The notes beneath the pieces are model-generated. The model saw only the letters and a program-made list of their open reading frames with translations, searched no databases and had not been told where the DNA came from. Source: Mycolicibacterium psychrotolerans (GTDB lineage Bacteria > Actinomycetota > Actinomycetes > Mycobacteriales > Mycobacteriaceae). Taken from it: a stretch of DNA of 64,000 bases. Each line of letters begins with the position of its first letter. The stretch's first letter is position 1. Positions 47,043-55,704 of the stretch are shown here, piece by piece. The position numbers and the translations under genes were made by a program. The DNA lies in NCBI RefSeq assembly GCF_010729305.1, contig NZ_AP022574.1:4836001-4900000 (forward strand), written 5' to 3'.

Positions 47043-49423
47043 CGTTGGCCGAGCACAGCCACGACGCACCGCCGGTCGAGATGGTCACGCTGACGATCGA
47101 CGGCACGGAGGTGAGCGTCCCGAAGGGCACCCTGGTGATCCGCGCCGCCGAGTTGATGGGGGTGCAGATCCCGCGTTTCTGCGACCACCCGCTGCTCGAT
47201 CCCGTCGGTGCGTGCCGTCAGTGCCTGGTCGAGGTCGAGGGGCAGCGAAAGCCGTTGGCGTCCTGTACCACCACGGTGTCCCCCGACATGGTGGTGCGCA
47301 CGCAGTTCACCTCCGAGGCCGCCGACAAGGCGCAGCACGGGGTGATGGAACTGCTGCTGATCAACCATCCGCTGGACTGCCCGGTCTGCGACAAGGGTGG
47401 CGAGTGCCCGCTGCAGAACCAGGCGATGTCGAACGGCCGCACCGAGACCCGCTTCGACGACGTGAAGCGGACCTTCCCCAAGCCCATCTCGATCTCGTCG
47501 CAGGTGCTGCTCGACCGCGAACGGTGCGTGCTGTGCGCCCGGTGCACGCGCTTCTCCGACCAGATCGCCGGGGACCGGTTCATCGACCTTCTGGAGCGCG
47601 GGGCCAACCAGCAGGTGGGTATCGCCACCGGGGAGCCGTTCCAGTCCTACTTCTCCGGCAACACCGTGCAGATCTGTCCGGTCGGGGCGCTGACGGGAGC
47701 CGCCTACCGGTTCCGCGCCCGGCCGTTCGACCTGGTGTCCAGCCCCAGCGTCTGCGAGCACTGCGCTTCGGGTTGTGCGCAGCGCACCGATCACCGTCGC
47801 GGGAAGGTGCTGCGCCGGCTGGCCGGGGACGACCCCGAGGTCAACGAGGAATGGAACTGCGACAAGGGTCGCTGGGCGTTCACCTACACCGGGGTCGGCG
47901 ATCGTCTGACCACGCCGTTGATCCGCGAGGACGGCGCGCTGCGTCCGGCGTCATGGTCCGAGGCTCTCGGCGCGGCGGCGGGTCGGTTGGCGGCGTCCGG
48001 CGGCAGAGCCGGTGTGCTCGTCGGCGGCCGGTGCACCGCCGAGGACGCCTACGCCTACGCGAAGTTCGCCCGAATCGTGCTGGGCAGCAACGACATCGAC
48101 TTCCGCATCCGGCAGCACAGTGCCGAGGAGGCGGAGTTCCTCGCCGCCCACGTCGCCGGCAGGCCGATGACCGTCACGTACACCGACCTCGAGAACGCCC
48201 CGGCGGTGCTGCTGGCGGGGTTCGAACCCGAGGAGGAGTCACCGATCGTCTTCCTGCGGCTGCGCAAGGCGGTGCGGCGGCGCGGTGTCCGCGTGCTGTC
48301 GGTGGCCCCGTTGGTGTCGCGCGGTCTACGCAAGCTGTCGGGCGAGGTGTTCCTCACCGCTCCGGGCGCCGAACCGGCTGCGCTGGACGGCCTCACCGAC
48401 AACGACCTGCTGTCGATGCCCGGCGCGCTCATCCTGGTCGGTGAACGGCTCGCGGCCACGCCCGGAGCGCTGACGGCTGCGGCGCGGCTCGCGGCGTCGA
48501 CCGGGGCACGACTGGCGTGGGTGCCCCGCCGGGCGGGTGAGCGCGGAGCTCTCGAGGCGGGCGCGCTGCCGAACCTGCTGCCCGGTGGACGCCCCGTCGG
48601 GGACGACACCGCGCGGGCGCAGATGGCTGCCGCGTGGAACGTCGACATACTGCCGGCCGAGCCGGGGCGCGACACCGCAGCGATTCTCGCGGCCGCCGCG
48701 GCCGGCGAACTGGACGCACTGCTGGTCGGCGGCGTCGACGTCGACGACCTGGTCGACCCCGCAGCCGCCGTGGCTGCGCTCGACGCCGCACCGTTCGTGG
48801 TCAGCCTGGAGCTCCGCCACAGCGCGGTGACCGAGCGTGCCGACGTCGTCTTCCCGGTCGCCCCGGTCGTGGAGAAGGCCGGCTCGTTCGTCAACTGGGA
48901 GGGCCGGATCCGGCCGTTCGAGGCGTCGTTGCGCACGAACGCCATTCCGGATCAGCGGGTGCTGACCTACCTGGCCGACGAGATCGGTATCGACCTCGGC
49001 CTGCCGACCGCATCGGCCGCCGCCGACGAACGCGCCCGCATCGGACTGTGGGCAGGTCCTCGCGACGGTGCCAGGCAGACCGCGCCGCCGGCCGCCGTGC
49101 CGGATCGCGGTCAGGCGGTGCTCGCGACGTGGCGACTGCTGCTGGACAACGGCAGACTGCAGGACGGCGAACCGCACCTCGCGGGCACGGCGCACCGCCC
49201 GGTGCTGCGGCTGTCCGCCGCCACGGCCGCCGAGATCGGTGCTGCCGCCGGTGATCCGGTGACCGTGAGCACCGAGCGCGGCACGATCACCCTGCCGCTG
49301 GCCGTCACCGACATGGCCGAGCGCGTGGTCTGGCTGCCGACGAATTCCCCCGGCAGTGCTGTGCATTCGACGCTGGGCGTGACGTCCGGCGCTGTCGTTT
49401 CGATCGGACGGGAGCAGCTGTGA
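47039..49423 (+). CDS. nuoG: NADH-quinone oxidoreductase subunit G
   Basis: 794 residues from ATG 47039. Largest peripheral subunit, with several Fe-S clusters. FCDHPLLDPVGACRQCLVEV and CTTTV (N1b), HPLDCPVCDKGGECPLQNQ (N5/N4 region) and RCVLCARCTRFSDQ are present, plus CEHCASGC...WNCDKGRW, the extra N7-type site. The C-terminal two thirds are a molybdopterin-like fold without the cofactor. AGGGGG lies upstream in the duplicated segment. Coupled downstream to nuoH. Confidence 0.97.
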   Translation: MTLAEHSHDAPPVEMVTLTIDGTEVSVPKGTLVIRAAELMGVQIPRFCDHPLLDPVGACRQCLVEVEGQRKPLASCTTTVSPDMVVRTQFTSEAADKAQHGVMELLLINHPLDCPVCDKGGECPLQNQAMSNGRTETRFDDVKRTFPKPISISSQVLLDRERCVLCARCTRFSDQIAGDRFIDLLERGANQQVGIATGEPFQSYFSGNTVQICPVGALTGAAYRFRARPFDLVSSPSVCEHCASGCAQRTDHRRGKVLRRLAGDDPEVNEEWNCDKGRWAFTYTGVGDRLTTPLIREDGALRPASWSEALGAAAGRLAASGGRAGVLVGGRCTAEDAYAYAKFARIVLGSNDIDFRIRQHSAEEAEFLAAHVAGRPMTVTYTDLENAPAVLLAGFEPEEESPIVFLRLRKAVRRRGVRVLSVAPLVSRGLRKLSGEVFLTAPGAEPAALDGLTDNDLLSMPGALILVGERLAATPGALTAAARLAASTGARLAWVPRRAGERGALEAGALPNLLPGGRPVGDDTARAQMAAAWNVDILPAEPGRDTAAILAAAAAGELDALLVGGVDVDDLVDPAAAVAALDAAPFVVSLELRHSAVTERADVVFPVAPVVEKAGSFVNWEGRIRPFEASLRTNAIPDQRVLTYLADEIGIDLGLPTASAAADERARIGLWAGPRDGARQTAPPAAVPDRGQAVLATWRLLLDNGRLQDGEPHLAGTAHRPVLRLSAATAAEIGAAAGDPVTVSTERGTITLPLAVTDMAERVVWLPTNSPGSAVHSTLGVTSGAVVSIGREQL

Positions 49424-50649
49424 CTTATCCCGACCCGACGCTGTTCGGGCACGATCCCTGGTGGTTGATCCTCGGGAAATCGCTGGGCATCTTCGTGTTC
49501 CTACTGTTGACCGTGCTCACCGCCATCCTGCTCGAACGAAAGATCCTGGGCCGCATGCAGTTGCGGTTCGGCCCCAACCGGGTCGGCCCGCACGGGCTGC
49601 TGCAGTCGCTGGCCGACGGCGTCAAGCTCGCCCTCAAGGAGGGGCTGATTCCCGCCGGGGTGGACAAGTGGATCTACCTCGCCGCGCCGGTCATCTCGGT
49701 GATCCCCGCGTTCATGGCGTTCGCGGTCATCCCCCTCGGCGGTGAGGTGTCGATCTTCGGCCACCGCACCGCACTGCAGTTGACCGACCTGCCGGTCGCG
49801 GTGCTCTACATCCTGGCCGTCACCTCGATCGGTGTGTACGGCATCGTGCTCGCGGGGTGGGCGTCGGGCTCGGTGTACCCGCTGTTGGGGGGACTGCGCT
49901 CGTCGGCTCAGGTGGTCTCTTACGAGATCGCGATGGCGCTGTCGTTCGCCGCGGTGTTCATCTACTCGGGCACCATGTCGACCTCGGGCATCGTGGCCGC
50001 ACAGAACGACACCTGGTTCGTGTTCCTGCTACTCCCCTCCTTCCTGGTCTACCTCACGTCCATGGTGGGCGAGACCAACCGCGCCCCGTTCGACCTGCCC
50101 GAGGCCGAGGGTGAACTCGTCGGCGGCTTCCACACCGAGTACTCGTCGCTGAAGTTCGCGATGTTCATGCTCGCCGAGTACGTGAACATGACGACGGTGT
50201 CAGCGCTCGCCACCACGCTGTTCCTCGGCGGCTGGCACGCGCCGTGGCCACTGAGCCTGTGGGAAGGTGCGAACACCGGGTGGTGGCCGCTGCTGTGGTT
50301 CACCGCGAAGGTGTGGGTGTTCCTGTTCGTCTTCATGTGGCTGCGGGCCACGCTGCCTCGCCTGCGCTACGACCAGTTCATGGCGCTGGGGTGGAAGATC
50401 CTGATCCCGGTGTCGCTGGGCTGGATCATGATCGTCGCGACCACCCACACGCTGAGCAACCGCGGCTACCAGACGTGGTCGACCGCGGTGATCGGTCTCG
50501 CGGCCGTGGTGATCGCCGCCTTGGCGACCTACGTGTGGCGGTCCAGACGCGCCGCCCGAGCCGCGTCTCCCCCATCCCCAGTCCGTCCGGCGGATCCCGG
50601 CGCCTTCCCGGTGCCGCCGATGCCGGCGAAGGAGCGTGCAGATGTCTAA
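49420..50649 (+). CDS. nuoH: NADH-quinone oxidoreductase subunit H
   Basis: 409 residues from GTG 49420, overlapping the nuoG stop. Membrane subunit joining the peripheral arm and the quinone channel. LLERKILGRMQLRFGPNRVGPHGLLQ, DGVKLALKEG, GETNRAPFDLPEAEGELVGGFHTEYS and RATLPRLRYDQFM are hallmark segments. About eight or nine helices. A Pro-rich C-terminal tail (about 45 residues) is an actinobacterial extra. Its last 8 bases overlap nuoI. Confidence 0.98.
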   Translation: MTYPDPTLFGHDPWWLILGKSLGIFVFLLLTVLTAILLERKILGRMQLRFGPNRVGPHGLLQSLADGVKLALKEGLIPAGVDKWIYLAAPVISVIPAFMAFAVIPLGGEVSIFGHRTALQLTDLPVAVLYILAVTSIGVYGIVLAGWASGSVYPLLGGLRSSAQVVSYEIAMALSFAAVFIYSGTMSTSGIVAAQNDTWFVFLLLPSFLVYLTSMVGETNRAPFDLPEAEGELVGGFHTEYSSLKFAMFMLAEYVNMTTVSALATTLFLGGWHAPWPLSLWEGANTGWWPLLWFTAKVWVFLFVFMWLRATLPRLRYDQFMALGWKILIPVSLGWIMIVATTHTLSNRGYQTWSTAVIGLAAVVIAALATYVWRSRRAARAASPPSPVRPADPGAFPVPPMPAKERADV

Positions 50650-51172
50650 GTTCCTCGACGCGGTGGCAGGTTTCGGCGTCACCTTCGGGTCGATGTTCAA
50701 GAAGCCGGTCACCGAGGAGTATCCGGAGAAGCCGGGACCGGTGGCCAAGCGTTACCACGGCCGCCACCAACTCAACCGCTACCCCGACGGTCTGGAGAAG
50801 TGCATCGGCTGTGAGCTGTGCGCGTGGGCCTGCCCTGCCGATGCGATCTACGTCGAGGGTGCGGACAACACCGACAGCGAACGCTTCTCGCCGGGGGAAC
50901 GCTACGGCCGGGTGTACCAGATCAACTACCTGCGCTGCATCGGCTGCGGCCTGTGCATCGAGGCCTGCCCCACTCGCGCATTGACGATGACCAACGACTA
51001 CGAGATGGCCGACGACAACCGGTCCGATCTGATCTACGGCAAGGACAAGCTCCTGGCCCCGCTTGCCCCCGGGATGGAGCCGCCGCCGCACGCCATGGCG
51101 CCGGGCAGCACCGACGACGACTACTACCTCGGAAACATCAAGCCGCCCTCGTCGAGGAGCACGCATGGGTGA
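50642..51172 (+). CDS. nuoI: NADH-quinone oxidoreductase subunit I
   Basis: 176 residues from ATG 50642, with GGAG upstream (GTG 50636 also possible). Ferredoxin-like subunit with two [4Fe-4S] clusters N6a and N6b: CIGCELCAWACPADA and CIGCGLCIEACPTRA. An amphipathic N-terminus (KFLDAVAGFGVTFGSMFKK) anchors it to the membrane. All eight cluster cysteines are present. It overlaps nuoH and nuoJ. Confidence 0.98.
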   Translation: MSKFLDAVAGFGVTFGSMFKKPVTEEYPEKPGPVAKRYHGRHQLNRYPDGLEKCIGCELCAWACPADAIYVEGADNTDSERFSPGERYGRVYQINYLRCIGCGLCIEACPTRALTMTNDYEMADDNRSDLIYGKDKLLAPLAPGMEPPPHAMAPGSTDDDYYLGNIKPPSSRSTHG

Positions 51173-51908
51173 AGCAGTGTTGTTCTGGGTGCTCGCCGTC
51201 GTGACGGTGGCGGGCGGGCTGGGTGTGGTGTCCGCACCCAAGGCGGTCTACTCGGCGATCTCGCTGGCCGTCACGATGATCGCGCTCGCGGTGCTCTACA
51301 TCGCCCAGGACGCACCGTTTCTCGGCGTGGTCCAGGTGGTGGTGTACACCGGCGCGGTCATGATGCTGTTCCTGTTCGTGCTGATGCTCATCGGCGTCGA
51401 CTCGTCGGAGTCGCTGGTGGAGACGCTGCGCGGACAGCGGGTCGCCGCGATCGTGATCGGCGTCGGCTTCGGTGTCCTGCTGATCGCCGGCATCGGCACC
51501 GTGTCGGCGTCCGGATTCACCGGCCTGAGTCAGGCGAACAGCCGCGGCAACGTGGAAGGCCTTGCCGCACTGATCTTCACGAAGTATCTGTGGGCCTTCG
51601 AGCTGACCGGTGCCCTGCTGATCACCGCTGCGCTGGGCGCCATGGTGCTCGCCCACCGGGAGCGCTTCGAGCGGCGCAAGACCCAGCGCGAGCTCGCGGC
51701 GGAACGGTTCGCTCCGGGCGGGCACGCGACCACGCTGCCCAATCCCGGTGTGTACGCCCGGCACAACGCCGTCGATGTGCCCGCCCGGCTGCCCGACGGA
51801 ACCGGCTCGGAGCTGTCGGTCAGCGCGATCCTGCAGCTTCGGCCGGTCCCTGACGAAGACGGTGCCGGCCATGGCGCCGGCCAGCCCGGGAACGGGGACC
51901 GCCGGTGA
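51165..51908 (+). CDS. nuoJ: NADH-quinone oxidoreductase subunit J
   Basis: 247 residues from ATG 51165. Membrane subunit with five helices, including the pi-bulge helix VVQVVVYTGAVMMLFLFVLMLIG important for coupling. The C-terminal 70 residues are hydrophilic and extend beyond the E. coli protein. The stop overlaps the nuoK GTG (GTGA). Confidence 0.97.
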   Translation: MGEAVLFWVLAVVTVAGGLGVVSAPKAVYSAISLAVTMIALAVLYIAQDAPFLGVVQVVVYTGAVMMLFLFVLMLIGVDSSESLVETLRGQRVAAIVIGVGFGVLLIAGIGTVSASGFTGLSQANSRGNVEGLAALIFTKYLWAFELTGALLITAALGAMVLAHRERFERRKTQRELAAERFAPGGHATTLPNPGVYARHNAVDVPARLPDGTGSELSVSAILQLRPVPDEDGAGHGAGQPGNGDRR

Positions 51909-52204
51909 ACCCCGACAACTACCTCTACCTCTCGGCGCTGCTGTTCACCATCGGTGCGGCCGGGGTGCTGTTGCGCCGCAACGCAATCGTGATGTTCATG
52001 TGCGTCGAGCTGATGCTCAACGCCGGGAATCTCGCGTTCGTCGCGTTCTCCCGCATCCACGGCCAACTCGACGGACAGGTGGTGGCGTTCTTCACGATGG
52101 TGGTCGCAGCGTGTGAGGTGGTGATCGGCCTGGCGATCATCATGACGATCTTCCGGACGCGAAGGTCGGCGAATGTCGACGACGCCAGCCTGTTGAGGCA
52201 CTAG
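51905..52204 (+). CDS. nuoK: NADH-quinone oxidoreductase subunit K
   Basis: 99 residues from GTG 51905. Small membrane subunit of three helices: NYLYLSALLFTIGAAGVLL, MFMCVELMLNAGNLAFVAF with the conserved Glu of the proton path, and FFTMVVAACEVVIGLAIIM with the second Glu. Homologous to MrpC. Complete and of standard length. Confidence 0.98.
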   Translation: MNPDNYLYLSALLFTIGAAGVLLRRNAIVMFMCVELMLNAGNLAFVAFSRIHGQLDGQVVAFFTMVVAACEVVIGLAIIMTIFRTRRSANVDDASLLRH

Positions 52205-52210
52205 GCGCCG

Positions 52211-54121
52211 ATGACACTTCCCGTGTGGCTGCTCATTGCCCTCCCGCTGGCGGGCGCGCTGGTGCTGTTGCTGGCCGGCAAGCGATCGAACTCCTGGGGT
52301 CACCTGCTGGGGACGGCCGCGTCGCTGGCGGCGTTCGTCTGCGCGGCGGTGCTGTTCGCCGACATGCTGGGCCGGGACGCCGAACAGCGCGCGATGCACC
52401 AGAGCCTGTTCAGCTGGGTGCCTGTCGGTGAGTTGCGCGTCGACTTCGGCCTGCAGCTGGACCAGTTGTCGATGTGCTTCGCGCTGCTGATCACCGGCGT
52501 CGGTTCGCTGATCCACATCTACTCGATCGGCTACATGAAGGAGGACGTCGGTCGCAGACGATTTTTCGCCTACCTGAACCTGTTCCTCGCCGCGATGCTG
52601 CTGCTGGTGCTCGCGGACAACTACCTCGGCCTGTACATGGGTTGGGAGGGCGTGGGTCTGGCGTCCTACCTGCTGATCGGGTTCTGGTCGCACAAGCCGT
52701 CGGCCGCCACCGCGGCCAAGAAGGCGTTCGTGGTCAACCGGGTCGGTGACATCGGGCTGGCCGTCGCGCTGATGGTGATGTTCTCCACCGTCGGCGCCGT
52801 GTCCTTCAGTGGGGTGTTCGGTGCCGCGCCGCGACTGGGCGAGGGCACGTTGACCGCGATCGGTCTGCTGCTGCTGCTCGCCGCGTGCGGCAAGTCGGCT
52901 CAGGTCCCACTGCAGTCCTGGCTCGGCGACGCGATGGAGGGTCCCACGCCGGTGTCGGCGCTCATCCACGCCGCCACCATGGTCACCGCGGGGGTGTACC
53001 TGATCGTCCGCTCCGCGCCGGTCTTCGACCTCGCCCCGCACGCGCAGACGGCTGTCGTGGTCGTCGGCGCCGTCACGCTGTTGTTCGGGGCGGTCATCGG
53101 GTGCGCCAAGGACGACATCAAGAAGGCGCTCGCCGCCTCGACGATGAGCCAGATCGGCTACATGGTGCTGGCCGCGGGTCTGGGACCGGCCGGCTACGCG
53201 TTCGCGATCATGCACCTGCTGACCCACGGGTTCTTCAAGGCAGGCCTGTTCCTGGGCGCAGGGTCGGTCATGCACGCGATGAACGACGAGGTGAACATGC
53301 GCCACTACGGCGGGCTGCGCAAGGCCCTGCCCGTGACGTTCGTGACGTTCGGCCTCGGCTACCTGGCGATCATCGGGATCCCGCCGCTGGCCGGGTTCTT
53401 CTCCAAGGACGGCATCATCGAGGCCGCGCTGGGCGCCGGCGGGATCAAGGGCGTGATCCTGGGCGCGGCAACGATTCTCGGGGCCGGGATCACCGCGTTC
53501 TACATGACCCGGGTGATGCTGATGACGTTCTTCGGCGAGAAGCGCTGGGCGGACGGGGCGAGCGAAGCGACGGGAGAAAGACCCAGGACGCATCCGCACG
53601 AGGCGCCCGCGGTGATGACGTGGCCGATGATCCTGCTCGCCGTGGGCTCGGTCGGCGCCGGTGGCGCGTTGGCTCTCGGCGGCACATTGCAGCACTGGCT
53701 GGAACCGGTGGTCGGCGCCCACGAGGCGCACCACGCCGTGCCGGTCTGGGTGGTGACCGTGGTGGTGCTGGCGGTCGTCGCGGTCGGGATCGTGATCGCC
53801 TACCGCATGTACGGCGCCCGCACAGTGCCCGACGAGGCGCCAGCGGGGTCGGCGCTTACCGTCGCCGCGCGACGTGACCTCTACGGCGATGCGTTCAACG
53901 AGAGGGTGCTGATGGCGCCAGGGGCGCAGCTGACCAGAGGACTCACCGAACTCGACGACGAGGCGGTCGACGGTGCGGCCGCTGTCCTGGCCGCGGCGAT
54001 CGGCCGGTTGTCCGAGCGTCTCCGGCAGGTGCAGACCGGATTCGCCCGCTCTTACGCGCTGTCGATGCTCGCCGGCGCGACGTTCGTCGTCGCGCTGATC
54101 CTGGCGGTGAACCTGTGGTGA
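52211..54121 (+). CDS. nuoL: NADH-quinone oxidoreductase subunit L
   Basis: 636 residues from ATG 52211. Antiporter-like proton-pumping subunit with about 16 helices. YMGWEGVGLASYLLIGFW carries the key Glu, GKSAQVPLQSWLGDAMEGPTPVSALIHAATMV the Lys and His, and KDDIKKALAASTMSQIGYM the second Lys. The hydrophilic segment after RVMLMTFFGEKRWADG contains an extra ASEATGERPRT-like stretch (53550-53590, DNA GGGGCGAGCGAAGCGACGGG) before HPHEAPAVM, probably a small repeat insertion in a loop. Its stop overlaps nuoM by GTGA. Confidence 0.97.
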   Translation: MTLPVWLLIALPLAGALVLLLAGKRSNSWGHLLGTAASLAAFVCAAVLFADMLGRDAEQRAMHQSLFSWVPVGELRVDFGLQLDQLSMCFALLITGVGSLIHIYSIGYMKEDVGRRRFFAYLNLFLAAMLLLVLADNYLGLYMGWEGVGLASYLLIGFWSHKPSAATAAKKAFVVNRVGDIGLAVALMVMFSTVGAVSFSGVFGAAPRLGEGTLTAIGLLLLLAACGKSAQVPLQSWLGDAMEGPTPVSALIHAATMVTAGVYLIVRSAPVFDLAPHAQTAVVVVGAVTLLFGAVIGCAKDDIKKALAASTMSQIGYMVLAAGLGPAGYAFAIMHLLTHGFFKAGLFLGAGSVMHAMNDEVNMRHYGGLRKALPVTFVTFGLGYLAIIGIPPLAGFFSKDGIIEAALGAGGIKGVILGAATILGAGITAFYMTRVMLMTFFGEKRWADGASEATGERPRTHPHEAPAVMTWPMILLAVGSVGAGGALALGGTLQHWLEPVVGAHEAHHAVPVWVVTVVVLAVVAVGIVIAYRMYGARTVPDEAPAGSALTVAARRDLYGDAFNERVLMAPGAQLTRGLTELDDEAVDGAAAVLAAAIGRLSERLRQVQTGFARSYALSMLAGATFVVALILAVNLW

Positions 54122-55704
54122 CGACCGAGACGTCCATGCCGTGGCTGACCGTGCTGTGGGCCGTCCCGATGCTGGGCGCGGTGGTGGTGATGGTGCTGCC
54201 CGCGGCCGCACGCTCGCTGGCCAAGTGGGTCGCGCTCGCGGTGTCGCTGGCGGTCCTCGCCGTCACCGCGGTCGTCGCGGTCGGCTTCGACCCCAGTGGC
54301 GAGCAGTACCAGTTCGTCGAGAACTACCGTTGGATCCCGTCTTTCGGCACCGGCTACATCCTCGGCGTGGACGGCATCGCGCTGGCCCTGGTCGTGCTGA
54401 CGGCGGTGCTGGTGCCGCTGCTGATCGTCGCGGGCTGGAACGACGCCGGCGACCGGCTCAGCTGGGGCGGCCGCTCGGTGCACATCTACTTCGCGCTGAC
54501 GCTGGCCGTCGAAGCCATGGTGCTGATCTCCCTGGTGTCTCTGGACATCCTGCTGTTCTACGTGTTCTTCGAGGCCATGCTGATCCCGATGTACTTCCTG
54601 ATCGGTGGTTTCGGCGGCCGGGACCGCAGCCGGGCGGCGGTGAAGTTCCTGCTGTACAACCTGTTCGGCGGTCTGATCATGCTCGCCGCCGTGGTGGGAC
54701 TCTACGTCGCGACGGCCGGCAGCGATGCCTTCGACGGGGGCACCTTCGATCTGCGGGCGATCGTCGCCGCGGTCGCCGGCGGTGAGTTCACGATGAACCC
54801 GGTGGTGATGCACCTGCTGTTCGGCGGATTCATGTTCGCGTTCGCGGTGAAGGCGCCGCTGTGGCCGCTGCACCGCTGGCTGCCCGACGCCGCGGTCGAG
54901 GCCACCCCGGCCAGCGCGGTGCTGATGATGGCGATCATGGACAAGGTCGGCACGTTCGGCATGATCCGGTACTGCCTGACGTTGTTCCCCGATTCCGCCC
55001 AGTACTTCAGCCCGCTGATCATCACGCTGGCGGTGATCGGCATCGTCTACGGCGCGGTCGTCGCGATCGGTCAGACCGACGTGATGCGGCTGATCGCCTA
55101 CACGTCGATCTCACACTTCGGCTTCATCATCCTGGGCATCTTCGTGATGACCACCCAGGGCCAGTCCGGGTCGACGCTGTACATGGTCAACCACGGCATC
55201 TCGACCGCGGCGCTGTTCCTGATCGCCGGATTCCTGGTCTCGCGCCGTGGTTCCCGCCTCATCAGCGCCTACGGCGGAGTCCAGAAGGTGGCGCCGGTGC
55301 TGGCCGGGACGTTCCTCGTCGCGGGGCTGGCCACGCTGTCGCTGCCCGGGCTGGCGCCGTTCATCAGTGAGTTCCTGGTCCTCATCGGCACATTCACCCG
55401 CTACCCGGTGTTCGGTGTGCTGGCCGCCAGCGCGCTCGTGCTCTCGGCGGTCTACGTGCTGTGGATGTACCAGCGGATGATGACCGGACCCACTCCGGCG
55501 GCGCTCGCCGAGGGCGACACCCGGCTACCGGACCTGCGTCCGCGCGAGATCGCGGTCGTCGCACCGCTGATCGCGCTGCTGCTCGTCCTCGGGGTGTATC
55601 CCAAGCCCGCCCTCGACGTGATCAACCCCGCGGTGACGCACACGTTGACGACGATCGACAAGCCCGACCCGGCACCCCGGATGGCGGAAGGCCCGGTGCG
55701 ATGA
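54118..55704 (+). CDS. nuoM: NADH-quinone oxidoreductase subunit M
   Basis: 528 residues from GTG 54118 (the GTG at 54115 is the alternative). Second antiporter-like proton pump. FYVFFEAMLIPMYFLIGGFGGRDR holds the conserved Glu, AFAVKAPLWPLHRWLPDAAVEATPAS the Lys, and QTDVMRLIAYTSISHFGFI the second conserved region. About 14 helices. The stop overlaps the nuoN ATG. Confidence 0.97.
   Translation: MTTETSMPWLTVLWAVPMLGAVVVMVLPAAARSLAKWVALAVSLAVLAVTAVVAVGFDPSGEQYQFVENYRWIPSFGTGYILGVDGIALALVVLTAVLVPLLIVAGWNDAGDRLSWGGRSVHIYFALTLAVEAMVLISLVSLDILLFYVFFEAMLIPMYFLIGGFGGRDRSRAAVKFLLYNLFGGLIMLAAVVGLYVATAGSDAFDGGTFDLRAIVAAVAGGEFTMNPVVMHLLFGGFMFAFAVKAPLWPLHRWLPDAAVEATPASAVLMMAIMDKVGTFGMIRYCLTLFPDSAQYFSPLIITLAVIGIVYGAVVAIGQTDVMRLIAYTSISHFGFIILGIFVMTTQGQSGSTLYMVNHGISTAALFLIAGFLVSRRGSRLISAYGGVQKVAPVLAGTFLVAGLATLSLPGLAPFISEFLVLIGTFTRYPVFGVLAASALVLSAVYVLWMYQRMMTGPTPAALAEGDTRLPDLRPREIAVVAPLIALLLVLGVYPKPALDVINPAVTHTLTTIDKPDPAPRMAEGPVR

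Noticed and set aside
51530..54211. 893-codon open frame on the minus strand
   Set aside because: Antisense to nuoJ, nuoK and nuoL. Composition is typical of an antisense shadow.
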